A stretch of 64,000 nt of DNA, from positions 434,001-498,000 of the forward strand of contig NZ_PVEP01000001.1 in NCBI RefSeq assembly GCF_002973535.1, written 5' to 3'. Positions 37,917 through 46,479 of the stretch are shown piece by piece. The translations under genes and the position numbers were made by a program. The DNA is from Albidovulum denitrificans (GTDB lineage Bacteria > Pseudomonadota > Alphaproteobacteria > Rhodobacterales > Rhodobacteraceae). Positions within the stretch are counted from its first letter, which is position 1, and each line of letters starts with the position of its first letter. The notes beneath the pieces were generated by a model, which did not search any database, was not told where the DNA came from, and was given only the letters and a program-made list of their open reading frames with translations.

Positions 37917-39242
37917 TCAGCGGAAAGCCAGAAGCTGCCCGCGCGTGTTGACCACATAAAGGACGCCGCCCGCCACCGCAGGCCCGCTGGCAGCCCCACC
38001 GGGCAGTTCGGCGGAGGAGACAAGCTGCCCCGAGGCGGCATCGTAGCTTTGCACGAACCCGGCCGAGGTGGTCACCACCAGACGGCCGCCCGCAAGGACG
38101 GGGCCGTAATAGGTGTAGATCGTCTTGCGCCGCTTCAGCTTGTCCTTGACGTAATAGGGCAGGTCCACGCGCCACACGACCTCACCCGAGGCAGCGTTCA
38201 GGCGCACCAGCTGATCCTCGTCATTGACGACGAAGACCGCGCCACCGGCGACCAGCGGCGCGCTCGCCGCGCCCTCGCCCGCCGACCAGACCGGCATCCC
38301 GGTATCGGCATTGACCGCGACAACCCGCCCGGCGGAGGTGCCGGCATAGACCATGCCGCCCGCGATCACCGGATCGCCGGTCACGTCACGGACCGAGGTA
38401 TAGGCCCGGCCCTGACGTTCGCCCGCGACATAGGCGTTCCACAGGCCCTGCCCGGAGGTGCGGTCGGCCGCGACCATCAGGCCATTGGCGAAGGGGAAGA
38501 CGACCTGACGGCCATCGACCGCCGGAGAGGTGCCGCCGGTGACGCCCGCGCCGGGCGTACCGGGCAGCGTCCAGGCGACCTTGCCGTCGCGCGCGTCGAT
38601 ACCCCAGGCCGATCCGTCCCGCGCCGTCACATAGACGCGGCCATCGGCCACGGCGGGCGCCCCGGCGGGGGCCGCATCGAATTTCTGCCGCCAGGCAATG
38701 GCGCCGGTGGCGGGGTCGAGCGCGACAAGCTCATTGAACCCGGTGGTGGCGAAAACCAGCCCGGCGCCAAAGGCCAGACCACCGCCCGAGGCATCGTCGG
38801 CCCGGTCGGAGGCAGGCGTCAGGTCGGCCTGCCACAGCGTTGCGCCATTGCTGCCCGTCGCGGTCACCCGCGCGCGGCTGTCGAGCGTGAAGATGCGCCC
38901 GCCCGACACCACCGGGTCGGCGGTGATGCGGTGCTTGCGGTTCTCGCCCTCACCGATCGGCGCGGCCCAGACCTGCGTCAGCGACGCGCCAAGGGCGACG
39001 TTGCCGATGCCATGGGTGACGGTGCCGCCGCGATGGGTCCACTCTGCGTTCGTCCGCGCGCCGGGAAGCGAGATCGGCTGTGCCACGACCGGCGCGGGGG
39101 CCAGCGCGCCCGGTTCGGCTTCCTGCCCGATCCGGGCTGTCCGCGGGTCCTGCCGCAGGCCCTGAAGGATCGTCTCTTTGTTGCCGCACCCGGCCAGCGC
39201 CGCGACAAGCGCGAACGCCCCGAGCCCTGAGGAAACCTTCAC
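37917..39242 (-). CDS. bamB: PQQ-like beta-propeller lipoprotein BamB
   Basis: The protein has repeated beta-propeller blades of the pyrroloquinoline-like type (for example LVALDPATGAIAWRQKF and VFVVNDEDQLVRLNAASG). The N-terminus has a lipoprotein signal ending LVAALAGC. I place the start at a GTG at 39242, giving 441 residues and a 19-residue signal; a GTG at 39248 and an ATG at 39287 are alternatives. BamB belongs to the outer-membrane beta-barrel assembly complex. Gene order (yfgM, bamB, der) supports the identity. Confidence 0.92.
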   Translation of the reverse strand: MKVSSGLGAFALVAALAGCGNKETILQGLRQDPRTARIGQEAEPGALAPAPVVAQPISLPGARTNAEWTHRGGTVTHGIGNVALGASLTQVWAAPIGEGENRKHRITADPVVSGGRIFTLDSRARVTATGSNGATLWQADLTPASDRADDASGGGLAFGAGLVFATTGFNELVALDPATGAIAWRQKFDAAPAGAPAVADGRVYVTARDGSAWGIDARDGKVAWTLPGTPGAGVTGGTSPAVDGRQVVFPFANGLMVAADRTSGQGLWNAYVAGERQGRAYTSVRDVTGDPVIAGGMVYAGTSAGRVVAVNADTGMPVWSAGEGAASAPLVAGGAVFVVNDEDQLVRLNAASGEVVWRVDLPYYVKDKLKRRKTIYTYYGPVLAGGRLVVTTSAGFVQSYDAASGQLVSSAELPGGAASGPAVAGGVLYVVNTRGQLLAFR

Positions 39243-39300
39243 CAACACCGCTCGCCCCTTCCCTTGTCGCTTGCCGCACCCTGCCATGGCCGTCCCGGCC

Positions 39301-39972
39301 TTATGCCGCGTCCGGTGTGCCGCCTAGCGCCACAATCAACTGTGTCGCCCGGCGACGCAAGCCCGCCGGAACGTCCGCATCCTGAAGCAGCGCCTTCAGC
39401 GCCACGATCGCCTCATCCGTCTTGCCGCCAGAGGCCAGAACCAGTGCCTGCTGTTCCAGCGCCAGCACCCGGTAGGGCCGCCCCGGAATCGCCAGATCGG
39501 CCAGAATCCGGTCGCGTTCGCCCGCATCGACCCCATCCCCCGCCACGGCAAGCCATTTCAGCTGCGCCATGTCGTGATAGGCCGGATCGAGCGTCGGCAT
39601 CGCGACGATTTCCGCCAGCCGCGCCTTGGCCTCATCCTTGTCGCCCGCTTTCAACGCCTCGTCCGCCGCCAGAAGGCCAAGGACGGCGACGCGACCATCG
39701 GTATCGCCAAAGGCGCCCTCGGCCGACACCCCGTCAAGGGCGGCCAGCCGCGCGGCGGGGTCGTCGGTCGCCATCGCCGACATGACCGCATCGCCGAACG
39801 CAACCGCCTCGGCCTGGGCGCGGGATTTCTGCCATTCGGTCCAGGCCGCGCCGCCGACGATGGCCAGCACCGCCACGGCGCCGATCCAGCCATATTTGCG
39901 GAAGGTCGCATAGAGCCGGTCGCGGCGCACCTCTTCGGTGACTTCGTCGATGAAACTGTCGCTCTCGCTCAT
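39301..39972 (-). CDS. YfgM-like TPR protein
   Basis: The 223-residue protein has an N-terminal cytoplasmic stretch (MSESDSFIDEVTEEVRRDRL), one membrane helix (IGAVAVLAIVGGAAWTEW) and alpha-helical repeats typical of the YfgM/BamB-associated tetratricopeptide family. The product is upstream of bamB in the same transcript. It is thought to connect periplasmic chaperones with the Sec machinery. The frame extends upstream to 40401, but that part is arginine-rich and lies over the ABC exporter gene. Confidence 0.87.
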   Translation of the reverse strand: MSESDSFIDEVTEEVRRDRLYATFRKYGWIGAVAVLAIVGGAAWTEWQKSRAQAEAVAFGDAVMSAMATDDPAARLAALDGVSAEGAFGDTDGRVAVLGLLAADEALKAGDKDEAKARLAEIVAMPTLDPAYHDMAQLKWLAVAGDGVDAGERDRILADLAIPGRPYRVLALEQQALVLASGGKTDEAIVALKALLQDADVPAGLRRRATQLIVALGGTPDAA

Positions 39973-40057
39973 ATCCCGTCCCCGAACCCGGTGCCTGCCT
40001 CGGCATCTGTCGGCCCGTCTTACACGGGAAGCCGCGCGGTTGCCAAGCCTGCGCGGG

Positions 40058-41971
40058 TCAGTGGGGCAGCGTGCGGCGCCACCGGCCGTCCTTGGGCAGA
40101 TCGGTTGGCTCATCCTCGCCCTCGCCGGGGACCGTCGGGCGCGGGATACGCTCGCCCTCATCCTCCTCCTCGGCGGATTGGCGCGCCCACATCGCGGCAT
40201 AGCGCCCCTTATGGGCCAGAAGCGCTTCGTGGCGGCCTTCTTCGACCACCTCGCCCTTTTCCAGCACCACGATCCGGTCGCTGTCTGCAATGGTAGAGAG
40301 GCGGTGGGCGATGGTGATGACGGTGCGCCCCTCGGCCATGGCGCGCAGACTGTCCTGAATGTCGCGCTCCGTCTGGGTGTCAAGCGCGCTCGTCGCCTCA
40401 TCCAGAAGCAGGATCGGCGGGTTCTTCAGAAGCGTCCGGGCGATGCCCACACGCTGCTTTTCCCCGCCCGAAAGCTTCAGGCCCCGTTCGCCCACCTTCG
40501 TCTCATACCCTTCCGGCAGCGACATGATGAAATCATGGATCTTCGCCGCCTTCGCCGCCGCGATCAGCTCCTCGCGCGCCGCGTCGGGGCGGCCATAGGC
40601 GATGTTGTAAAGGATCGTGTCGTTGAACAGCACCGTATCCTGCGGCACGACGCCGATCTGGGCATGAAGCGAATCCTGCCCGATGTCGCGCACGTCCTGC
40701 CCGTCGATCCGCACCGCGCCGCCGGTCACGTCGTAAAACCGGAACAGAAGCCGCCCGATGGTGGACTTGCCGGACCCGGAGGGGCCGACGATGGCGACCG
40801 TCTCCCCCGGCCCGACGCGGATCGTGACACCTTTCAGGATCGGCCGCGCGGGTTCATACCCAAAGCGCACATCGTCCAGCAGAACCTCACCGCCAGAGAC
40901 CTTAAGATCCGGCGCGCCGGGCTTGTCGGTGATCTCGGCCGGTTGGCCCAGAAGATCGAACATCTCGCCCATATCGACCAGCGCCTGCCTGATCTCCCTG
41001 TAAACGGTGCCGAGGAAGTTCAGCGGCATGGTGATCTGGATCATATAGGCGTTGACCATGACGAAATCGCCGACCGTCAGCACCCCGGCCTGCACCCCCA
41101 GCGCCGCCATGACCATGACGATGACAAGGCCGGTGGTGATGATCAGCGCCTGGCCGAAGTTCAGCGCCGCCAGCGACAGGCCGGTCTTCACCGCCGCCGC
41201 CTCATAGCCCTTCATCGCCTCGTCATAGCGATCGGCCTCGCGCGTCTCGGCACCGAAATACTTCACGGTTTCAAAGTTCAGCAGGCTGTCGATGGCCTTC
41301 TGGTTGGCGTCCTGATCCTGTTCGTTCATCTGGCGGCGGATCTTCACGCGCAGTTCTGTCACCTTGAACGTATAGGTGACGTAAAGCGCGATGGTGACCA
41401 GCACGACGGCGGCATAGCGGATGTCGAACAGCACCGCGAAGATCACCGTGACCATGGTCAGTTCAAGGATCAGCGGCCCGATGGACAGCAGCATGAAGCG
41501 CAAAAGGAACTCCACCCCCTTCACGCCGCGCTCGATGATCCGGCTGAGGCCGCCGGTCTTGCGGGTGATGTGATAGCGCATCGACAGGCGGTGGATATGG
41601 GTAAAGGTCTCAAGCGCCAGTTGGCGCAGCGCGCGTTGCCCGACCCGGACGAAGATCGCGTCGCGCAGTTCGTTGAACCCCGTGGTGCCGATCCGTGCCA
41701 GACCATAGGCCACCGTCAGGCCGACCGCGCCCAGCACCAGAAGCATCGAATCGTCCCGCGCGCTGCCGCTGAGCGAATCGACGGCGGCCTTGTAGAAGAA
41801 CGGCGTCGCGACCGAGACGATCTTGGCCATCAGCAGCGCCAGAAGCGACAGCACCACGCGCCGCTTCACCCAAGGGTGATCATCGGGCCAGAGATAGGGC
41901 GCGACCCGCCGCAATGTCCTGACGTTGCGCCGCCAGCCTTCCTGAGCCGCCATGCCACCCTCATCCGTCAT
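40058..41971 (-). CDS. Atm1-type half-size ABC exporter
   Basis: The 637-residue protein has a six-helix ABC exporter membrane domain and a C-terminal ATPase. Walker A is GPSGSGKSTIGR, the signature LSGGEKQRVGIART and Walker B ILLLDEATSALD. LLNFETVKYFGAETREADRY is characteristic of the Atm1/HMT1 group, which exports glutathione-bound metal or sulfur compounds. It is divergent from an ArsR-family gene with a shared 85-base control region. A short hydrophilic tail follows the ATPase. Confidence 0.92.
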   Translation of the reverse strand: MTDEGGMAAQEGWRRNVRTLRRVAPYLWPDDHPWVKRRVVLSLLALLMAKIVSVATPFFYKAAVDSLSGSARDDSMLLVLGAVGLTVAYGLARIGTTGFNELRDAIFVRVGQRALRQLALETFTHIHRLSMRYHITRKTGGLSRIIERGVKGVEFLLRFMLLSIGPLILELTMVTVIFAVLFDIRYAAVVLVTIALYVTYTFKVTELRVKIRRQMNEQDQDANQKAIDSLLNFETVKYFGAETREADRYDEAMKGYEAAAVKTGLSLAALNFGQALIITTGLVIVMVMAALGVQAGVLTVGDFVMVNAYMIQITMPLNFLGTVYREIRQALVDMGEMFDLLGQPAEITDKPGAPDLKVSGGEVLLDDVRFGYEPARPILKGVTIRVGPGETVAIVGPSGSGKSTIGRLLFRFYDVTGGAVRIDGQDVRDIGQDSLHAQIGVVPQDTVLFNDTILYNIAYGRPDAAREELIAAAKAAKIHDFIMSLPEGYETKVGERGLKLSGGEKQRVGIARTLLKNPPILLLDEATSALDTQTERDIQDSLRAMAEGRTVITIAHRLSTIADSDRIVVLEKGEVVEEGRHEALLAHKGRYAAMWARQSAEEEDEGERIPRPTVPGEGEDEPTDLPKDGRWRRTLPH

Positions 41972-42030
41972 GAAGCCGATTCCCGGCAGCGCGCTTGATC
42001 GCGCATCGCAGGCCGGGTATCAAGAGATCG

Positions 42031-42054
42031 TTCAACAGTTCATGAGTAGTTGAA
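42031..42054. promoter_or_regulatory. ArsR-type operator overlapping the arsR ribosome binding region
   Basis: TTCAAC and GTTGAA form an inverted repeat with a 12-base spacer ending two bases before the arsR ATG at 42057. It lies in the 85-base divergent region with the Atm1-type exporter, so one protein could repress both genes. Confidence 0.55.
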
Positions 42055-42056
42055 GG

Positions 42057-42392
42057 ATGGAGCAAGGTAAAGCCCTCACCGCACTCGCCGCGCTGGCCAA
42101 TGAGACGCGGCTGGCCCTGATCCGGGCGCTGATCGCGCGCGGCGACAAGGGTGTCAGCGCGGGCGGTATCGCGGCCGAATTCGGCATGTCGGCCTCACGC
42201 CTTTCGTTCCACCTTTCGACGCTGGAACAGGCCGGGCTGATCCGGGCGCGGCGCGAATCCCGGCACATCTTCTATTCAGTGGACCCGCGCGCCATGGGGG
42301 CGCTGATCGCCTATCTGCTGAACGATTGCTGCATGGCCGATCCCAAGGTCTCTGCCTGCTGCACCGCCTCGGTCATGGCGCAGGAACGTTGA
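42057..42392 (+). CDS. ArsR-family metalloregulator
   Basis: The 111-residue repressor has a winged helix (ALANETRLALIRALIARGDK then SASRLSFHLSTLEQAGLIRA). C91-C92 and C101-C102 in NDCCMADPKVSACC near its C-terminus form a plausible thiolate metal site. This resembles arsenic-sensing ArsR proteins of the type with a C-terminal cysteine trio. It is divergent from an Atm1-type exporter. An inverted repeat covers the region just upstream of the start, and the 3' end overlaps the LysM gene by 20 bases. Confidence 0.88.
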   Translation: MEQGKALTALAALANETRLALIRALIARGDKGVSAGGIAAEFGMSASRLSFHLSTLEQAGLIRARRESRHIFYSVDPRAMGALIAYLLNDCCMADPKVSACCTASVMAQER

Positions 42393-43827
42393 AGATCTGG
42401 CCCGGATAGATCAGGTCGGGATCGACGATCTGCTCCTTGTTGGCCTCGAAGACCTTCACATAAAGAACGCCGTCGCCGTAGTTCTCGCGCGCGATGCGCC
42501 AGAGGGTAAAGCCCGGCTGGACGGTGACGATCCCGGCGCGGATGCCCGGCGTCGGCGCGGTTTCGGCGGTGGCGAGCGCACCCGGCGTTTCCGCGTCTGC
42601 CGGGGGCAGGCCCGTCTCCGCCGCCTGCCCGCTGCCTGCGGGGACCGCCGGGGTGGCGGGCAGCGTCGTGGCGCCGGTATCGGGGGATTGCGGCACCAGC
42701 GCCGCCGCGACGGCCTCGGGCGCCTCGCGCTGGAACGGGGTTTCGAAGCGCGATGTGACCTTGCCGGTGCCGTCGACCTGATCGACACGCAGCGTGTAGA
42801 TACCGGGCGCGACACCGTCCAGCGCGGCCTCCCATGCGCCGGTTTCCAGAATGCCGACAGTGGCTTGCGGGTCGTTGTTCAGGTAGATGCGGGCGAAGCT
42901 GCCCGCAGTACCGCGCCCGGCAAGGTGAACCTCGCCCGCGCCGCCATAACCGATCGTGTCGATGATGATCGCGGCAAGCGAGCCTGCCGGGGCCTGCTTG
43001 CGCACCCCCGTGGCGTCGGCAATCAGGATCTCTGGCGCGGCGGGGGCCGGGGTGGCCACCGGATCGGTCTTCGCCTGCGGTTCCGGGGCGGGGACCGTCT
43101 GAGCAGGTTCCGGGGCCGGGGCAACCTCGGCCGTCGCGTCCCCCTCCTCGGGCGTGGCCACGGCCTCGGGCGCGACCTCTGCCACCTCCGCCTCGGCGAC
43201 GACCACCGGCGCTGTGGGGGCTGCGAAGGGCGCGATCAGCACGGTTTCTTCCGAGGCGACCGTCGCCCCGTCGGCGCCCGTCATCATCAGTGACATCGCG
43301 CGCGGGGTATCGCTGGGCGGGATCGAGAAGAGCGTGGCGAAGGTGCCGTTGGGCGAGGCGGTCGCCGTGGCGACCTCCACCCCGTCGAGAAGCAGCGACA
43401 GCACCGCCCCGGCGGCCGCGCGCCCCGCGACCAGAACGCTGCCATCGGCATCGACGCGGACGGTATCGAAGCTGGGCGCAGGCGTCGCCCCGGTGGCGGG
43501 CGTGTCGGGTGTCGCCTCAGGGGCCGCCTCTGCCGCCTTCGGTTCCGCTGCCGGAAGGGCGGCGACCTCCCCCGCCCCTTCGGCGGTCACGCCCTGCGCC
43601 GGGGCCTCTTCCGGCGCCTCTTGCGACGGGGCGACCTCCGGCGCTGCCTCGGTCACGGCCTCCGGCGCCGCAGCCAAAGGCGCGCTGACCGGCACCGGGG
43701 GGGCGCCCTCATCAGGTCTCAAACCGAAATACCAGACGGCAAGGGCCACCACGGCCCCGGCCAGCAGGCCAAGGCCCCACTTCACCCCGCTGCTGCCCGC
43801 AGCGGCCGCGCCCTTGTCTTCGCTCAT
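42373..43827 (-). CDS. LysM domain-containing membrane protein
   Basis: The 484-residue protein has an N-terminal membrane helix (WGLGLLAGAVVALAVWYFG), a long Ala/Pro/Glu-rich low-complexity stretch and Ig-like segments (SVLVAGRAAAGAVLSLLLDG). The C-terminal LysM domain reads VQPGFTLWRIARENYGDG through YPGQIFNVPAP and should bind peptidoglycan. Its topology suggests an inner-membrane-anchored protein spanning to the cell wall. The 3' end overlaps arsR by 20 bases. No specific role is known. Confidence 0.9.
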   Translation of the reverse strand: MSEDKGAAAAGSSGVKWGLGLLAGAVVALAVWYFGLRPDEGAPPVPVSAPLAAAPEAVTEAAPEVAPSQEAPEEAPAQGVTAEGAGEVAALPAAEPKAAEAAPEATPDTPATGATPAPSFDTVRVDADGSVLVAGRAAAGAVLSLLLDGVEVATATASPNGTFATLFSIPPSDTPRAMSLMMTGADGATVASEETVLIAPFAAPTAPVVVAEAEVAEVAPEAVATPEEGDATAEVAPAPEPAQTVPAPEPQAKTDPVATPAPAAPEILIADATGVRKQAPAGSLAAIIIDTIGYGGAGEVHLAGRGTAGSFARIYLNNDPQATVGILETGAWEAALDGVAPGIYTLRVDQVDGTGKVTSRFETPFQREAPEAVAAALVPQSPDTGATTLPATPAVPAGSGQAAETGLPPADAETPGALATAETAPTPGIRAGIVTVQPGFTLWRIARENYGDGVLYVKVFEANKEQIVDPDLIYPGQIFNVPAP

Positions 43828-43922
43828 CCAGATCCCCCGTTTGCGCGTTGTCCCGACCGCGCTTGAGAGACCATAGCAACGCCGCTATCACGGGTCAAAG
43901 AAACTGCTGATCGAGGATGCCC

Positions 43923-44480
43923 ATGCCCGCACCGAAAGCCTCTGTCTGTGTCTTTTGCGGCGCGCGCGCCGGGGCGCGGCCCGCCTATACCGCCGATGCC
44001 AGGGGCATGGGCGCCATGCTTGCCCGCAACGCCTGGCGGCTGGTCTATGGCGCGGGCGATGTCGGCCTGATGGGCGAGGTCGCGCGCACCGCCCAGGCGG
44101 CGGGGGGCGAGACCTTCGGCGTGATCCCGGTCCACCTGCTGAACCGCGAGGTCGGCAAGCGCGACCTGTCGACCTTCGTCGTCACCGAGACGATGCATGA
44201 ACGCAAGAAGGTGATGTTCATGAACTGCGACGCCATCGTGGTGCTGCCGGGCGGCGGCGGGTCGCTGGACGAATTCTTCGAGGTGCTGACCTGGCGCCAG
44301 CTGGGCCTGCACGAAAAACCGATCGTGCTTCTGAATACCGAAGGCTACTGGGACCCGCTGGTCGCGCTTCTGAAACGCATCGTGGCCGAGGGTTTCGCCG
44401 ACCCCACGCTGTCCGGTTTCGTCCAGATCGCCGCCAGCGTGGAGGAGGTGGAAGCGGCGCTGAGCGCCGCTTTCGGATAG
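43923..44480 (+). CDS. LOG-family (TIGR00730) Rossmann-fold protein
   Basis: The protein of 185 residues resembles cytokinin riboside 5'-monophosphate phosphoribohydrolases. It has VCVFCGARAGARPAYT, the loop VVLPGGGGSLDEFFEVLTW (PGGxGTxxE variant) and EKPIVLLNTEGYWDPL. The ATG at 43923 is 6 bases from GAGG; the ATG at 43917 is closer to it and less likely. The family releases nucleobases from monophosphates. Specificity is not predictable. Confidence 0.88.
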   Translation: MPAPKASVCVFCGARAGARPAYTADARGMGAMLARNAWRLVYGAGDVGLMGEVARTAQAAGGETFGVIPVHLLNREVGKRDLSTFVVTETMHERKKVMFMNCDAIVVLPGGGGSLDEFFEVLTWRQLGLHEKPIVLLNTEGYWDPLVALLKRIVAEGFADPTLSGFVQIAASVEEVEAALSAAFG

Positions 44481-44495
44481 GGCACCCGAACGCAA

Positions 44496-44523
44496 AAGGG
44501 CCGCAGCAAACGCGACGGCCCTT
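44496..44523. terminator. Bidirectional terminator between LOG gene and sodB
   Basis: AAGGGCCG and CGGCCCTT pair around a 12-base loop between two convergent genes, so the hairpin may serve both. Confidence 0.7.
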
Positions 44524-44542
44524 CGCGATCAGGTGACCCGGA

Positions 44543-45142
44543 TCAGAGGCGCGAGGCGACGTTTTCCCAGTTCACGAGCTTGTCGAGGAAGTTCGTCAGG
44601 TAGGCCGGGCGCTTGTTGCGGAAGTCGATGTAGTAGGAATGTTCCCACACATCGCAGCCCAGAAGTGCGGTCTGGCCGAAGCAAAGCGGGTTGACGCCGT
44701 TTTCGGTCTTGGTGACCTTCAGGCTGCCATCCTTGTCCTTGACCAGCCAGCACCAGCCGGAACCGAACTGACCGGCGCCCGCGGCGGCGAAATCTTCCTT
44801 GAACTTGTCGACCGAACCGAAGCTTTCGGTGATCGCCTTTTCCAGATCGCCCGGCATCTTGTCGCCGCCCGGACCCATCATTTCCCAGAACTGGGTATGG
44901 TTCCAGTGCTGCGAGGCGTTGTTGAAGATCCCGTTCTGCGCCACGGCGCCGGACTGGTAGGTGCCGGTAACGATGTCCTCCAGCGACTTGCCGTCCCACT
45001 CGGTCCCGGCGATCAGCTTGTTGCCGTTGTCGACATAGGCCTTGTGGTGCAGGTCGTGGTGATATTCCAGCGTTTCCTTGGACATGCCAAGCGACGCCAG
45101 CGCGTCATGAGCATAGGGAAGATCGGGAAGGGTGAAAGCCAT
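44543..45142 (-). CDS. sodB: Superoxide dismutase [Fe]
   Basis: The 199-residue enzyme dismutates superoxide. Metal ligands are visible in LEYHHDLHHKAYVD, WNHTQFW, DVWEHSYYIDFRNKRP. GAGQFGSGWCWLV and the conserved QNGIFNNASQHWNH favour the iron type. The ATG at 45142 begins MAFTLPDLPYAHDAL. Confidence 0.96.
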   Translation of the reverse strand: MAFTLPDLPYAHDALASLGMSKETLEYHHDLHHKAYVDNGNKLIAGTEWDGKSLEDIVTGTYQSGAVAQNGIFNNASQHWNHTQFWEMMGPGGDKMPGDLEKAITESFGSVDKFKEDFAAAGAGQFGSGWCWLVKDKDGSLKVTKTENGVNPLCFGQTALLGCDVWEHSYYIDFRNKRPAYLTNFLDKLVNWENVASRL

Positions 45143-45239
45143 GGTTCGCTCCTTTTCGCGCGCTTCGAAACTTCAACGCGACTAAGACCCTTCGGGTTCC
45201 GAAGGTCAAGGGGCGGCGGGGCTGTTTGAGGGCGCGCGC

Positions 45240-45290
45240 CGGGGGCTTTCCGCCCCCGGACCCCCGGAGAGTATTTGGACAACGAAGAAG
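45240..45290 (+). repeat. Dispersed hairpin repeat of the GGAGTATTT family, copy 4
   Basis: The stretch shows CGGGGGCTTTCCGCCCCCGG as a hairpin, then ACCCCCGGAGAGTATTTGG and AACGAAGAAG. It lies upstream of sodB, between two minus-strand genes. Confidence 0.75.
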
Positions 45291-45329
45291 ATCGGGGAAG
45301 AAGATCAGACCGCGGGCGACACGCGAGCG

Positions 45330-45755
45330 TCACATACGCAGCGGCCCCTTGACCGCCGTGCAGCGGCCCGTCTTGCTTTCCCTGTTGTCATAACCAAGCG
45401 GGATCGCGGAGATGCTGAACCGCCCCGCCCGGCGGTCGATCCGGGCGTCGAAGCGCATGGTCACGCGGCGTGAGGACGCGCCCATGGCGCGGTATTCCCA
45501 TTTCAGCTTGATCGTCTCGCCATCGTCCTTGACCACCTTCGCGGGGATGAAATCCTTCTCGAAGTAGTTGATGACGCCGTCGATCACTTCCGCCTGATCC
45601 CCCGCCGGACCAAGGTTGAAGTAATAGCTGTCGGTGATCCAGCCCGCGCGGGTGGTGTGGCTGACGTCACATTGCCAGGATTGTGGGGCGGCATGGGCCG
45701 CCGAGGCGAAGGAAAGCGCGCCGACGAGAAGCAATAACGGTTTGAAAACAGACAT
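45330..45755 (-). CDS. Exported protein, unknown
   Basis: The 141-residue protein has a signal peptide (MSVFKPLLLLVGALSFASA, then AHAAPQSW) and a small beta-rich mature part with two cysteines (SWQCDVS and TGRCTAV) that could pair. No family is recognised. It lies between sodB and soxG on the minus strand, but gaps of 160-190 bases on both sides suggest its own transcript. A palindromic repeat lies just upstream. Confidence 0.75.
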   Translation of the reverse strand: MSVFKPLLLLVGALSFASAAHAAPQSWQCDVSHTTRAGWITDSYYFNLGPAGDQAEVIDGVINYFEKDFIPAKVVKDDGETIKLKWEYRAMGASSRRVTMRFDARIDRRAGRFSISAIPLGYDNRESKTGRCTAVKGPLRM

Positions 45756-45821
45756 AATATCACCATTGATGACAAGCTTCGCCTGTCATCCTGATGGCAG
45801 GTCTGACGGAGTTCAAGCCGC

Positions 45822-45914
45822 TATCGCATTTCGGGTTTACACAGAATCAGAATTCAAACTTATTTCGTTCGAATTCTGATACTTGCTCTCTCAACGTAAA
45901 CCCGAAACGCTTTA
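45822..45914 (+). repeat. Palindromic intergenic repeat, copy B
   Basis: The element runs CTATCGCATTTCGGGTTTAC..GTAAACCCGAAACGCTTTA with an inner CAGAATTCAAAC..GTTCGAATTCTG stem. It matches copies at 35.5 and 56.9 kb over about 93 bases with few differences. It separates soxG from the next minus-strand gene. Confidence 0.88.
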
Positions 45915-45924
45915 AAGACGTGGT

Positions 45925-46479
45925 TCAGGCGATTTCGCCACCGGCGCGCGCGGCGGTTTCCAGAAGGCCCATCACATAGCCCGCGACGGAGCGGAAGGAG
46001 ACCAGCGTGAAGGTCTCTGCCTCCGACTTCCAGAAGGCGGCGGCGACCTGGGCGGCGCGGGTGCGGCGGATCTCCCCCTCGGCCAGCGTCGCCATGTCGA
46101 CCGGGCAAAGCTTCGTCAGCACCTGATCGGCCCTGGCGCCCTTGATGGTAAAGACCGCGCGGGCGTCTGAGACATCGGCGACAAGGTGATGTTCCCCCGC
46201 CAGCGCCTTTTCCAGCGCGGCGACCGTGTCTTGCGCGGCCTCATAGGGCACCAGGATCAAAAGCTCGTCCGGCGACATCCAGGCGGCGGCCTTGTCACCG
46301 TCGATGACGATCCGGCGCGGCGCCGGCAATGCGGTGCCGGTCGCGGCCTTCACCGCCTTCTTCATCGCCCCAGAGGCCAGATCGCCCCTGACCGTGATCA
46401 TGCCGCGCAGGCCGGCCTCGGCCACCTCTGCGAACCCTTTGTGAGAAACGCCCTCCAAGGCGCTGACAGCCTTAGACAT
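45925..46479 (-). CDS. soxG: Sarcosine oxidase gamma subunit
   Basis: The 184-residue subunit of heterotetrameric sarcosine oxidase has the partial T-protein-like fold (ARAVFTIKGARADQVLTKLC). The ATG at 46479 (MSKAVSALEG) is preceded by GGAGA and overlaps the soxA stop. An ATG at 46494 would extend it by five residues. It is the last gene of the soxBDAG cluster, with a palindromic repeat downstream. Confidence 0.93.
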   Translation of the reverse strand: MSKAVSALEGVSHKGFAEVAEAGLRGMITVRGDLASGAMKKAVKAATGTALPAPRRIVIDGDKAAAWMSPDELLILVPYEAAQDTVAALEKALAGEHHLVADVSDARAVFTIKGARADQVLTKLCPVDMATLAEGEIRRTRAAQVAAAFWKSEAETFTLVSFRSVAGYVMGLLETAARAGGEIA

